Source: Thermomicrobiales bacterium (GTDB taxonomy: Bacteria > Chloroflexota > Chloroflexia > Thermomicrobiales > UBA6265). Taken from it: DNA of 14,906 nucleotides. Position 1 is the first letter of the stretch, and every line of letters starts with the position of its first letter. Positions 8,291 to 14,904 of this stretch are shown in pieces. The translations under genes and the position numbers were made by a program. Under the pieces are notes generated by a model, which worked only from the letters and a program-made list of their open reading frames with translations, did not search any database and was not told where the DNA came from. The stretch lies in the NCBI GenBank assembly GCA_030447145.1, contig JAUJLY010000024.1:1-14906 (forward strand), written 5' to 3'.

Positions 8291-8885
8291 TTAACCATAC
8301 CGCAGCGGGGCCGATGCAGACAGGGGAATCTTGCCGTCACCCGGATGAAAGATGAACGAGCACGGCCACGGCGCACCTGACCCCAATGGAAAGGCCCTTT
8401 CAATGCCTCCCATCTGGTTTGGCCAGCGGCATGAAGGAACCTGGCCTGGATGCATGCCCTGCGATCCTGCATATGAGGATGTCTGGTCGGACATCTGGGA
8501 TTCAGATGCGACGTTCGACCTGCTTCCGATTGTTTGCACGAGATGGTCGAGCTTGAATGGCTTGAACACCACCACCACCTGCATATCGAGGAGATGCGCC
8601 TCGAGCTCGTTGACCTGACTCACGGCTCCGGTGGAAAGGACAATGGGAATGTTCTCGGTCTACGGGCTCATCTTGATCATTTGCAGCAATGCCCAGCCGG
8701 AATCCTCGTGGTCCCACATATAGTCAAGGACGATCAAATCCGGCTTGAGTTCGCCGATAGCGTCGAGATCCTTGTCCACATAGGATTGGGTCGTGACACG
8801 ATAGCCCTCCTCTTCAAGCAGTTCGCGAAAGAGCTCGAGGACCTCATTGGAATTGTTGATGCAAAGGATGTGATGCTTGTGACAT
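8291..8885 (-). pseudogene. single-domain response regulator, broken by a frameshift and an internal stop
   Basis: A receiver (REC) domain can be read on the minus strand from about 8872: HILCINNSNEVLELF, then GYRVTT, the phosphoacceptor strand DLIVLDYMW, GWALLQM, PIVLSTGA and VVVVFKPF with the conserved Lys-Pro. Two lesions are seen. A TAG (8662-8660) interrupts the frame between KMSP and TENIPIV. The plausible start, ATG at 8885 with AAAGG 8 bases before it, is one base out of frame with the domain, and the domain frame has no ATG, GTG or TTG between its upstream stop and strand beta-1. The reading frame after the TAG stays open to 8291 but is unlike the family beyond the receiver. It is about 60% identical by eye to the receiver at 9848-10335. 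The acidic pair that normally ends beta-1 is replaced by Asn-Asn. Confidence 0.8.
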
Positions 8886-9073
8886 TGGGATAGCCTTTTC
8901 GGCGACGGAGTGCTGAAACTCGGCCGTCGCGTTGCAGGCGCATCCCTATTGCGGCCACAGGGTGTTCATTCTGCCAGGGTGCAGATCGCCAGAGACGGCA
9001 GGAGAGGAAACGAAGACTGGGCAATTTCTCATGGTGACGAGATGGAGGACAGTGGGGCTCACTTCTTCCGATG

Positions 9074-9093
9074 GTGTATACATTAGTATACAC
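9074..9093. promoter_or_regulatory. perfect 20-bp palindrome, likely operator
   Basis: The sequence is GTGTATAC, ATTA, GTATACAC: two perfect 8-base arms around four bases. Size and symmetry fit the binding site of a dimeric repressor, as in the GntR/YtrA, PadR or TetR families. On the minus strand it contains TATACT and TATACA, which resemble -10 elements, but the only -35 candidate (TTGAGG, 18 bases from TATACA) is weak. It lies about 190 bases upstream of the broken receiver gene at 8885. No regulator gene is nearby. Confidence 0.55.
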
Positions 9094-9286
9094 TCCGTCC
9101 TCAAGAGGTGATGACTGTCACAATAAAAATACTTAATCTATGAAGGATCAGCAGGAGTATCGTTTTTCACTCGCAAGCTAGCCTGCATCGGTTTCTTAAT
9201 AGATGGAAGGGGCAATCATCAAGCTTGGGGGCCAACTGCCTCGCCTTCCGGCAGGGGAACGGCCGGTCTGCGCATGGGTCTGGAAC

Positions 9287-9685
9287 CTACAACAACCGAT
9301 CCGAGTCCCCAAACGAACGAAACGAACGCGGTGGCTTCGTTGGCTCCTGATCGGGACCGGCGGCCGCATCGGTTCCCGGTGTCGCGGTGGGTCCACCCAT
9401 CGGCTCGCCTGGAGGAACGCTGCCTGCAGGTGATTCTTCACCACTCCCGGAAGCGTCGCCGGGGCCATCCACAACGCGTCGGATTTTCACATCATCCGTA
9501 GCGTCGTCGGCAAATTGCTGTCGAATTGGAAGGGTAGGTCGGGCGTCTCGACCATTTCCTCGACGAAGGTAGAGGAGATCGTGTGGCCCAATGGTTGGGG
9601 ATACAGTCGTGAACCAAAGGTACACCATCAGAACCTCGGCTATTACCAGGAAATGCGCCTGAATGTGTGGTCCTTGCGCTGTCAC
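9287..9685 (-). CDS. doubtful ORF with Gly/Pro-rich tail, possibly a gene remnant
   Basis: An open frame of 132 residues starts with a GTG at 9685. It has a hydrophobic stretch near the start (HFLVIAEVLMVYLWF, 11-25) and a low-complexity tail rich in Gly, Pro, Ser and acidic residues (about 74-113). I recognise no family. No ribosome binding site precedes the GTG, and protein-like sequence also continues in a neighbouring frame over the first part, so this is more likely part of a frameshifted remnant than a working gene. It lies between two broken receiver genes on the same strand. Confidence 0.25.
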   Translation of the reverse strand: MTAQGPHIQAHFLVIAEVLMVYLWFTTVSPTIGPHDLLYLRRGNGRDARPTLPIRQQFADDATDDVKIRRVVDGPGDASGSGEESPAGSVPPGEPMGGPTATPGTDAAAGPDQEPTKPPRSFRSFGDSDRLL

Positions 9686-9847
9686 ATTATCCGGGAACCC
9701 AATTGCATGCTAGCAGGAACCAAGACGATGCACAAGAGCCACAGATTGATCGCGCAATACTGATCCGCCGGGTGTTTGGTGGACCCTCCTGGAAGGGAAT
9801 CATGCGACGCCAACGCCGCTGCAACGCAGAATGCTGGCCTGCTGGGC

Positions 9848-10335
9848 CTACTTGACTACTGGGCCGCTCTGCTCATGAACATGGAGGGTATCTGCTGCGG
9901 GCCTGTCGACATCGGGAGAGTCGGCTGCATGGTCGGGCTCGGGCGATGCTGCATCAAGCGCTGCCGCGACCTCCCTGGTCAGCTCTTCAATATTGAACGG
10001 TTTGTAGATGACCCGAACCTGCATGTCGTGCAGGCGGGTCTTGAGCCCTTCTACTTGTTTGATGGCCCCCGTGCACAGCAAGATCGGGATTTGACTGGTG
10101 GCAGGGTGCAGCTTCAGCATCTGCAGCAGCGCCCATCCCGCATCATCACCCGCCCACATGTAGTCGAGAAGGATGAGGTCCGGTTCGGCCGCTTCGATCC
10201 GCCCGAGATCCTTGTCCAGATAGGGCGGCGTTGTGACGCGATACCCTTCCTCTTCGAGGAGTTCGCGAAACAACTTGAGAACATCGTCTGATTCATTATT
10301 GCCAGGATGTGCTTTTGGTTAGCAGGTTCCGTCAT
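9848..10335 (-). pseudogene. single-domain response regulator with a one-base deletion near the start
   Basis: The ATG at 10335, with AGAAGGA 4 bases upstream, opens MTEPANQKHILAI and then runs out of frame. The rest of the receiver continues in another frame from about 10297: DDVLKLFRELLEEEGYRV, DLILLDYMW with the phosphoacceptor Asp (58 in the repaired protein), GWALLQM, PILLCTGA and VIYKPF, then a 39-residue hydrophilic tail ending at 9848. Alignment with the other receiver (I-N-N-S-N-E-V against I-N-E-S-D-D-V) shows exactly one base missing in an A-rich spot near 10294-10300. In the domain frame the first possible start is a TTG at 10273, which would lack strand beta-1. So this is a pseudogene, a sequencing error or, less likely, a frameshifting site. 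It follows the HisKA-only gene on the same strand, a natural partner. Confidence 0.78.
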
Positions 10336-10566
10336 GACATCCTTCTTGGGCAACATACGCAGATCGGGACGGGCCATCCCCCACGACCTCCATCGCGAGT
10401 GTACATTTGCAGGAACGCCCAGTCCCAACCATGCCTCCAACCAGTCCTGCAACAATCGAAACGCGTGCCGGCCCCTTGGCATTCCCTTATGTTTGGGGGG
10501 GTGACTGATTGTTTCGCCATGGGTTTCTGAGATCAGGATAGCGCACATTCCGACTTTTCCGTACGT

Positions 10567-10863
10567 TCAATTGTTGTCTTCATCTACCGGTTTCTCATTA
10601 TTGTCCTGCGTATAGCCTTCCATCAACACCGTCACCATGCGTTGCACCGCACCATCGATTGCCCTCAACGACCGATCCAGCATTGCCGCGTCATCGTCAC
10701 CCAGGTGCTTCGTCCGTCGCTGGAGAAGCTGCGTATGCCCGCTGATGATGGTAAGAGGGGTTCCGAGCTGATGCAGCAACTCATCCGGGAGAGGAATCTT
10801 CTGGACATGCGTGGGTTTCGGCGCTGAATCGTCAGAGGCTTTCGAAGATGGGCCATCGGTCAT
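10567..10863 (-). CDS. HisKA (DHp)-only protein, stand-alone phosphoacceptor domain
   Basis: This 98-residue protein contains an H-box, LLHQLGTPLTII (29-40), with His31 where histidine kinases autophosphorylate, followed by the second helix of a dimerisation hairpin (about 55-85). There is no ATP-binding HATPase_c domain, no sensor and no membrane segment, so it cannot phosphorylate itself alone. It could act as a phosphotransfer protein (compare Spo0B, which also uses a DHp-like hairpin), be phosphorylated in trans, or be a relic. The frame is open from 10938, but I chose the ATG at 10863 because AGGA lies 8 bases before it and the upstream residues look non-native. A receiver gene follows on the same strand after about 230 bases. 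The H-box is convincing; the role is inference. Confidence 0.72.
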   Translation of the reverse strand: MTDGPSSKASDDSAPKPTHVQKIPLPDELLHQLGTPLTIISGHTQLLQRRTKHLGDDDAAMLDRSLRAIDGAVQRMVTVLMEGYTQDNNEKPVDEDNN

Positions 10864-11015
10864 ACGGAAAGTCCTGACGTGAATAGTTCTCAGCTCAGTT
10901 CCAGATGTATAGCACGGGCAATGCCGTCGCCCGAACACGCGTCAGACCGACATTCCACGTCCATGGATCTCTATTCCGGTGGATCGTACTCGATCACCAA
11001 TGTGGTCGAAATGGT

Positions 11016-11054
11016 GGAAAACAAGGCAGGGGCCACCCGTGCTCGGGAGGCCCC
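11016..11054 (-). terminator. intrinsic terminator of the SDR-S9 operon
   Basis: Reading on the minus strand, GGGGCC (11054-11049), one mismatch, CCCG, loop AGCA, CGGG, one mismatch and GGCCCC form a 10-bp GC-rich stem. It is followed by a T-rich run (TGCCTTGTTTT) ending near 11018. It starts about 20 bases after the S9 stop codon. Confidence 0.75.
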
Positions 11055-11073
11055 TGATTCCGCTCAGTATCCC

Positions 11074-12921
11074 CTACCCCATTGCGCCGGCTAGGTGCGC
11101 CTCGAGGAACTCTGCCATATCACGCATCGCCTTGAGCTCGTTATCGCGCTTGGTGAAGCCGTGGCCCTCGTCCTCATAGACATCGTAGCGAACGTCGACC
11201 CCACGCTCACGCAGCCGCTCGACGATCTGGTCGCTCTCAGGCTTGACTACCCGTGGATCGTTGGCGCCCTGGACCACAAAGAGCGGCGTGGTGATCTGGT
11301 CCACATACGTGACGGGTGAGCGGGACATGAGAAAATCGACCTCCGTCTCCGGGTCGCCCACCCACTTTGCCATCATCCGGCGCCAGGTCGGCGGCACTGC
11401 CTTCGCGAACGTCACCAGATTGGACGGCCCCACGATATCGACCGCCGCCGCCCAGTAACCCGGCAATCGGCTGATGCAGGAGAGTGTGGCGAAACCGCCG
11501 AACGATCCACCGTAGACGGCGATCTTCTCCGGATCCACCCAATCCTGCGCCTGGAGGTACTGCGCCGCGGCCTCCAGGTCTTTCAGCTCGTCTCCGCCCC
11601 AATCATGGTGGATCAGCTTCTGGTAGGTCTTGCCGTAGCCGTTCGAGCCCCGGATGTTCGGCGCCAGCACCGCGATGCCCCGGCTGGTCAGGTACTGGTA
11701 GAGCCCACTGTACAGGTACTGTGGTCGCTCCTGTGCCTCCGGCCCACCGTGAATGGAGAGCACCACCGGGATCTTCCCCTCGACGCCCTTCGGGCGATAG
11801 ACAAACGCGGGGATCTGCTTGCCATCGAAGGTCGGATAACGGATCAGCTCCGGTTGCGTCAGCTCGCTCTCCTGCAGGCCACCCAGGAAGCTCTCCGTAA
11901 TCTTGTTCACCTCGCCTGTCGCGAGATCAACGATGAAGAGTTCGGTCGGGTGTGTGGGCTGTTGCCAAAGCACGCCCAGCCGGTCACCGGAACGCGAGAG
12001 CGTCATGGTGCCCAGCACGCCTTCCGGCAGATTGATCCGCACCGGTTCGCTCTCCCCTGTCATGTTCCGAACGAAGAGACGGGAGTATCCGTCCTTATTG
12101 ACGGACCAGACGAGCCAGCGACCATTCGCGGAGACAACGGCGTCCTCGACGTCCCCCTCTGGCGACTCGACCCATTCGTGGCTGCCATCCTCAAGCTGGT
12201 AGAGCGCGAGACCGGTGTACTCCCGATCCTCGTCAGAGAGGACATAGAAGCCTGAGCCATCGACCGACCAGCCAGCCGGTATGTACCTGACCTCACCTTC
12301 GTGTTCGGTGATCAGCCGGGCGTCTCCTGAGTCGATATCGAGCACATAGAGGTCGGTATTCGTGTTGGAATAGGCCTTCACCACCAACAGGTGCTGGTTG
12401 TCCGGCGACCAGAATGCGGGAGAGTAAAGTCCGCCGTCCGCCATTGGCCGCGTGACCTCGCCGGATTCGGTGTTGCGCAGGATGACGTCCTGGTCGGTCG
12501 GCTCGCGGTCGTTGCCCGAATACGCGATATACCGCCCATCCGGAGACCAGCCCTGCAGGGAGTACTGAACCTGCGGCTGGACCGCAATCTCGCTGGACCG
12601 GCCACCGCGAACCGGTATCTGGTAGATCTTCGTGAATTCGTCACCGTCGTTGTCCGCCGTGTAGAGGAAGGACCCTCCATCGGGCGACCACGCGACCTCC
12701 CTGACCGCCTGGCTACCCGAGAGCGTCACCTGATGTGGATAGCCACCCTCGCTCGGCTGCCGCCAGAGGTTGTACTGGCCAGAGATGTTCACCGAATAGG
12801 CGATCTCGTCGCCGTCCGGTGAGAACGCCAGCGTGTTCTGGTAGCGCCGGATCGCCGCGAATTGTGCGAATGTTGGCCGTGCGTCGTGTCCGGCGCCATT
12901 GGAGTGTGGATCGGATGCCAT
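11074..12921 (-). CDS. S9 family peptidase with TolB-like propeller
   Basis: This 615-residue serine peptidase has an N-terminal beta-propeller with repeated WSPDG-type blades (about residues 33, 78, 125, 171 and 218) and a C-terminal alpha/beta hydrolase. The triad is visible: Ser473 in GGSFGG (471-476), Asp555 in QGANDPRV and His587 in DEGHGF; SIHGGPEAQ (389-397) is the oxyanion-hole region. The ATG at 12921 follows AAGGA by 8 bases. There is no signal peptide, so it probably acts on peptides in the cytoplasm. The SDR gene ends only 57 bases upstream on the same strand, and a terminator follows the stop, so the two form an operon. It is only distantly similar to the S9 peptidase at 3359, so this is not a recent duplication. 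Confidence 0.93.
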   Translation of the reverse strand: MASDPHSNGAGHDARPTFAQFAAIRRYQNTLAFSPDGDEIAYSVNISGQYNLWRQPSEGGYPHQVTLSGSQAVREVAWSPDGGSFLYTADNDGDEFTKIYQIPVRGGRSSEIAVQPQVQYSLQGWSPDGRYIAYSGNDREPTDQDVILRNTESGEVTRPMADGGLYSPAFWSPDNQHLLVVKAYSNTNTDLYVLDIDSGDARLITEHEGEVRYIPAGWSVDGSGFYVLSDEDREYTGLALYQLEDGSHEWVESPEGDVEDAVVSANGRWLVWSVNKDGYSRLFVRNMTGESEPVRINLPEGVLGTMTLSRSGDRLGVLWQQPTHPTELFIVDLATGEVNKITESFLGGLQESELTQPELIRYPTFDGKQIPAFVYRPKGVEGKIPVVLSIHGGPEAQERPQYLYSGLYQYLTSRGIAVLAPNIRGSNGYGKTYQKLIHHDWGGDELKDLEAAAQYLQAQDWVDPEKIAVYGGSFGGFATLSCISRLPGYWAAAVDIVGPSNLVTFAKAVPPTWRRMMAKWVGDPETEVDFLMSRSPVTYVDQITTPLFVVQGANDPRVVKPESDQIVERLRERGVDVRYDVYEDEGHGFTKRDNELKAMRDMAEFLEAHLAGAMG

Positions 12922-12942
12922 CGATTCTTTCCTTCACGAGTT

Positions 12943-12973
12943 ACGTATGATGGTGTCTCAGCACATCATACGT
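12943..12973 (-). promoter_or_regulatory. perfect 10-bp-arm hairpin between SDR and S9 genes
   Basis: ACGTATGATG (12943-12952) and CATCATACGT (12964-12973) are exact reverse complements around an 11-base loop. The element fills much of the 57-base gap between the two genes and ends 21 bases before the S9 ATG, just upstream of its ribosome binding site. No T-run follows on either strand, so it is not an ordinary terminator. It could be an mRNA processing or stabilising hairpin, an attenuator of S9 translation, or a repressor site. Confidence 0.6.
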
Positions 12974-12978
12974 CCGTT

Positions 12979-13779
12979 TCAGATCGTCGCCACCGATCCG
13001 GCATCCACCCGCCAGTTTGCCCCATTGACGAAAGAGGCCCGCTCGGAACAGAGGAAGGCAATCACACTGGCCACCTCCTCTGCCTCGCCGCGTCGCTTCA
13101 GCTCGATGTTCGGGCGCTTCTCGTCAAGGAAGCTCTGGATCGCCTCCTCCCGGCTGATTCCCTGCTCCTGAGCCCGCTTGTCCATCATCGCGTCGGTCAT
13201 CGGCGTTGCGATGAACGCCGGCGAAACCGCGGTCACGAGGAGCCCCTCCTTCGCGTACGTCTTCGAGAACCCCTTTGCCAATGCCAGGATCCCCGCCTTC
13301 GCCGCGCAATACGGCAGCTCGTCGGGATAGGGCTGCACCGCATCCTCTGAGGTGATCAGCACGATCCGTCCCCAGCCGCCCTTCCGCAACGACGGCAGGA
13401 AGGTTCGCACGAGGCGGACGGGCCCAAGAAGATCGGTCTCGATCGTGTTCACCCAACCTTCGTCGTCGATCTCGTGGAACATCCCGGTCGCGCCGGTGAT
13501 ACCCGCCGACTGCACCAGAATGTCGATATCCCCGACCGCGGCCTCCACCTTTCGGGAGAGCTGGGCAAGTGACTCCAGATCGGTGATGTCCGCCGCAAAG
13601 GCGTGCAACTGCCCTTCCCCGGCTGGCAGGCGCGATGCGGCTGCGTCCAGCTTCCCCTGATCCAGATCGGATATCACCACGGTGGCGCCCGCTTCCAGCA
13701 ACGTCTCCGCCGTGGCGAGCCCAATGCCGGAATCGCCTCCGCTGACGAGTGCCTTGCGCCCCTTGATTCCCAAATCCAC
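12979..13779 (-). CDS. SDR family NAD(P)-dependent oxidoreductase
   Basis: This is a classical short-chain dehydrogenase/reductase of 266 residues. It has a Rossmann glycine motif SGGDSGIG (13-20), an Asp at the end of beta-2 (SDLD, 37-40) that favours NAD over NADP, and the catalytic Ser144, Tyr157 and Lys161 (YCAAK). Two family positions vary: the NNAG motif is QSAG (90-93), and the Asn of the catalytic tetrad appears as Asp116 in ETDLLG. The start is a GTG at 13779-13777 with AAGGGGG just upstream. It is first in an operon with the S9 peptidase. The substrate cannot be told; the pairing with a peptidase does not point to a pathway. Confidence 0.92.
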   Translation of the reverse strand: MDLGIKGRKALVSGGDSGIGLATAETLLEAGATVVISDLDQGKLDAAASRLPAGEGQLHAFAADITDLESLAQLSRKVEAAVGDIDILVQSAGITGATGMFHEIDDEGWVNTIETDLLGPVRLVRTFLPSLRKGGWGRIVLITSEDAVQPYPDELPYCAAKAGILALAKGFSKTYAKEGLLVTAVSPAFIATPMTDAMMDKRAQEQGISREEAIQSFLDEKRPNIELKRRGEAEEVASVIAFLCSERASFVNGANWRVDAGSVATI

Positions 13780-13898
13780 AGAACCCCCTTCATCGATTGC
13801 ACCAACATGTCAACTGGCTCCAATCTGGGCACACCACATGCCAGCACGCCACTGATAATTAGCGAGGTTGGAAGCACCCGGATGCGCAACGCACCCCT

Positions 13899-14020
13899 CG
13901 TCATTCAGAGCGCAGCAAGGGCTCGCTTGCGCCCGGCCGAGGTGGCTTCGCCACCGAGAAGCGGCAGCGAGCCTTTTTCGCCCTGAGGGCTCGGCCATGA
14001 GAACCCTACGCGAAGCGGCG
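13899..14020 (+). repeat. dispersed intergenic repeat, copy 2
   Basis: This begins CGTCATTCAGAGCGCAGC and carries, in order, TTGCGCCCGGCC, the hairpin GGTGGC-TTC-GCCACC (13941-13955), GAGAAGCGGCAGCG, a CCTTTTTCGCCC block, a second small hairpin GCCC-TGA-GGGC (13980-13990), and CCTACGCGAAGCGG. It matches copy 1 at 5476-5632 in inverted orientation. The hairpin stem is identical in both and only the loop differs. No coding function is apparent. Confidence 0.75.
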
Positions 14021-14071
14021 CAGGCAACCGGGGGTTCCCGAAAGCCAAACCCTCTCGTCCTGACCGCCCAC

Positions 14072-14113
14072 CGTCATTCAGAGCGCAGCGAGGAATCCTA
14101 CGCGAAGCGGTAT
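14072..14113 (+). repeat. short repeat unit of the same family
   Basis: CGTCATTCAGAGCGCAGCGAGG followed by AATCCTACGCGAAGCGG repeats the first and last blocks of copy 2 without the central hairpin section. It may be a minimal unit or a deletion derivative. Confidence 0.65.
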
Positions 14114-14276
14114 TGATGACACTGATATCTCGCCTCCGGCTCCGCACCCGCAGGCACGTCTCAGCGGGAGCGAACCCGCTTCACTCCGACGCCTATAGGG
14201 GAACCATGGAGCAGTCGAGCGTGCGCCGTCCATTGCCTGCGGCCTCAGTCCTGAGTCGTGCCTGTTCCGTCGCGCC

Positions 14277-14337
14277 CCGTCATCCTAAGCAACGCGGAGG
14301 ATCCCCCGGCAAAGCCGGTGCCCAACGGGCACACCGG
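14277..14337 (+). repeat. GTCATCCT-type repeat with two adjacent hairpins
   Basis: CGTCATCCTAAGCAACGCGG resembles the start of the other repeats. It is followed by two hairpins back to back: CCGGC-AAA-GCCGG (14306-14318) and TGCCC-AAC-GGGCA (14319-14331). No T-run follows, so termination is unlikely. It lies upstream of the promoter candidate of the M20 gene. Confidence 0.55.
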
Positions 14338-14343
14338 ACGCGA

Positions 14344-14371
14344 TTGACGAATCAGCCCATTCCCCGACAAT
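14344..14371 (+). promoter_or_regulatory. candidate promoter of the M20 dipeptidase gene
   Basis: TTGACG (14344-14349) and GACAAT (14366-14371), 16 bases apart, match the sigma70 boxes at 5 and 4 of 6 positions. The -10 lies 47 bases before the ATG at 14419. Plausible but not compelling. Confidence 0.4.
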
Positions 14372-14418
14372 GACCGGGATAGTCAGTGCATTAGCCGTAT
14401 CCCAACCAGGAGCACTTC

Positions 14419-14904
14419 ATGTCCTCATCCCAGTCTGACCTGCGATCCGTTCTCGCCTATGCCGAAGCCCATCGCGAGGGCGACCTCGCCGATCTCTTTC
14501 GCCTCATCCGCCAGCCCAGCATCAGTGCCCAGAACATCGGCGTCGAGGAATGTGCCGTCCTGGAAGAAGCCCTCCTGAAGGATGCCAGTCTTGAAACCCG
14601 CCGCCTGGAGACCTCCGGTCACCCGATGATCTACGGCGAGTGGCTCGGCGCGCCGGGAAAGCCGACCATCCTCTTCTACGGGCACTACGACGTTCAGCCG
14701 GCAGACCCGCTCGAGCTTTGGAAATCCGACCCCTTTGAGCCGGAGATCCGCGACGGCCGCATCTACACCCGCGGTGTCGCTGACAACAAGGCCCAGCACT
14801 TCAGCCACATCGCCGCAATTCGTGCCTGGATGAAGGCCACCAGATCGCTGCCAGCAGTCGGCGGCGAGCGACGACACGCTATTGCCGACTACCCCCCGCG
14901 GTGA
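14419..14904 (+). CDS. M20 family dipeptidase, N-terminal fragment with aberrant end
   Basis: Residues 1 to about 145 match M20 dipeptidases (CNDP/PepV-like zinc peptidases that cleave small peptides). They include the first metal motif GHYDVQP (88-94) with His89 and Asp91, and the second, YTRGVADNKAQHFSH (116-130), with bridging Asp122. The Gly usual after ADNK is Ala125 here. After TRSLP (141-145) the sequence departs from the family, where a strand leading to the metal-binding Glu-Glu motif is expected, and it stops with TGA at 14902-14904. A full protein has about 450-460 residues, so this one lacks most of the catalytic domain. No other frame in the last 50 bases looks like the missing part. 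The ATG follows AGGAG by 6 bases. It could be a truncated gene, a rearrangement junction or a contig-end artefact. Confidence 0.85.
   Translation: MSSSQSDLRSVLAYAEAHREGDLADLFRLIRQPSISAQNIGVEECAVLEEALLKDASLETRRLETSGHPMIYGEWLGAPGKPTILFYGHYDVQPADPLELWKSDPFEPEIRDGRIYTRGVADNKAQHFSHIAAIRAWMKATRSLPAVGGERRHAIADYPPR

Larger units (their letters stand above)
8886..9847. other. degenerate stretch between the two receiver relics
   Basis: About 960 bases without a gene I can name. The part at 9060-9200 is clearly richer in A and T than its surroundings and carries the palindrome described separately. The part at 9287-9840 reads on the minus strand like decayed coding sequence: protein-like pieces appear in different frames separated by stops, for example a hydrophobic piece INLWLLCIVLVPASM near 9740 and a piece VEEMVETPDLPFQFDSN near 9540. 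No RNA gene was recognised. Confidence 0.4.

Noticed and set aside
9274..9501. Plus-strand frame beginning MGLEPTT, a pattern often seen in spurious ORFs antisense to tRNA genes
   Set aside because: I looked for a tRNA on the minus strand here. The T-loop-like piece reads TTCCA rather than TTCGA and there is no acceptor stem or cloverleaf, so no tRNA is called.
13780..13898. A perfect TTGACA near 13815-13830 on the minus strand as the -35 of the SDR gene
   Set aside because: No acceptable -10 occurs 16-18 bases downstream; that position is already the G-rich ribosome binding region.
5476..14020. The inverted repeat pair as ends of a composite transposon
   Set aside because: There is no transposase or integrase between the copies, the copies differ by a large internal insertion, and similar short units occur outside the pair. 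A dispersed repeat family is the better explanation.
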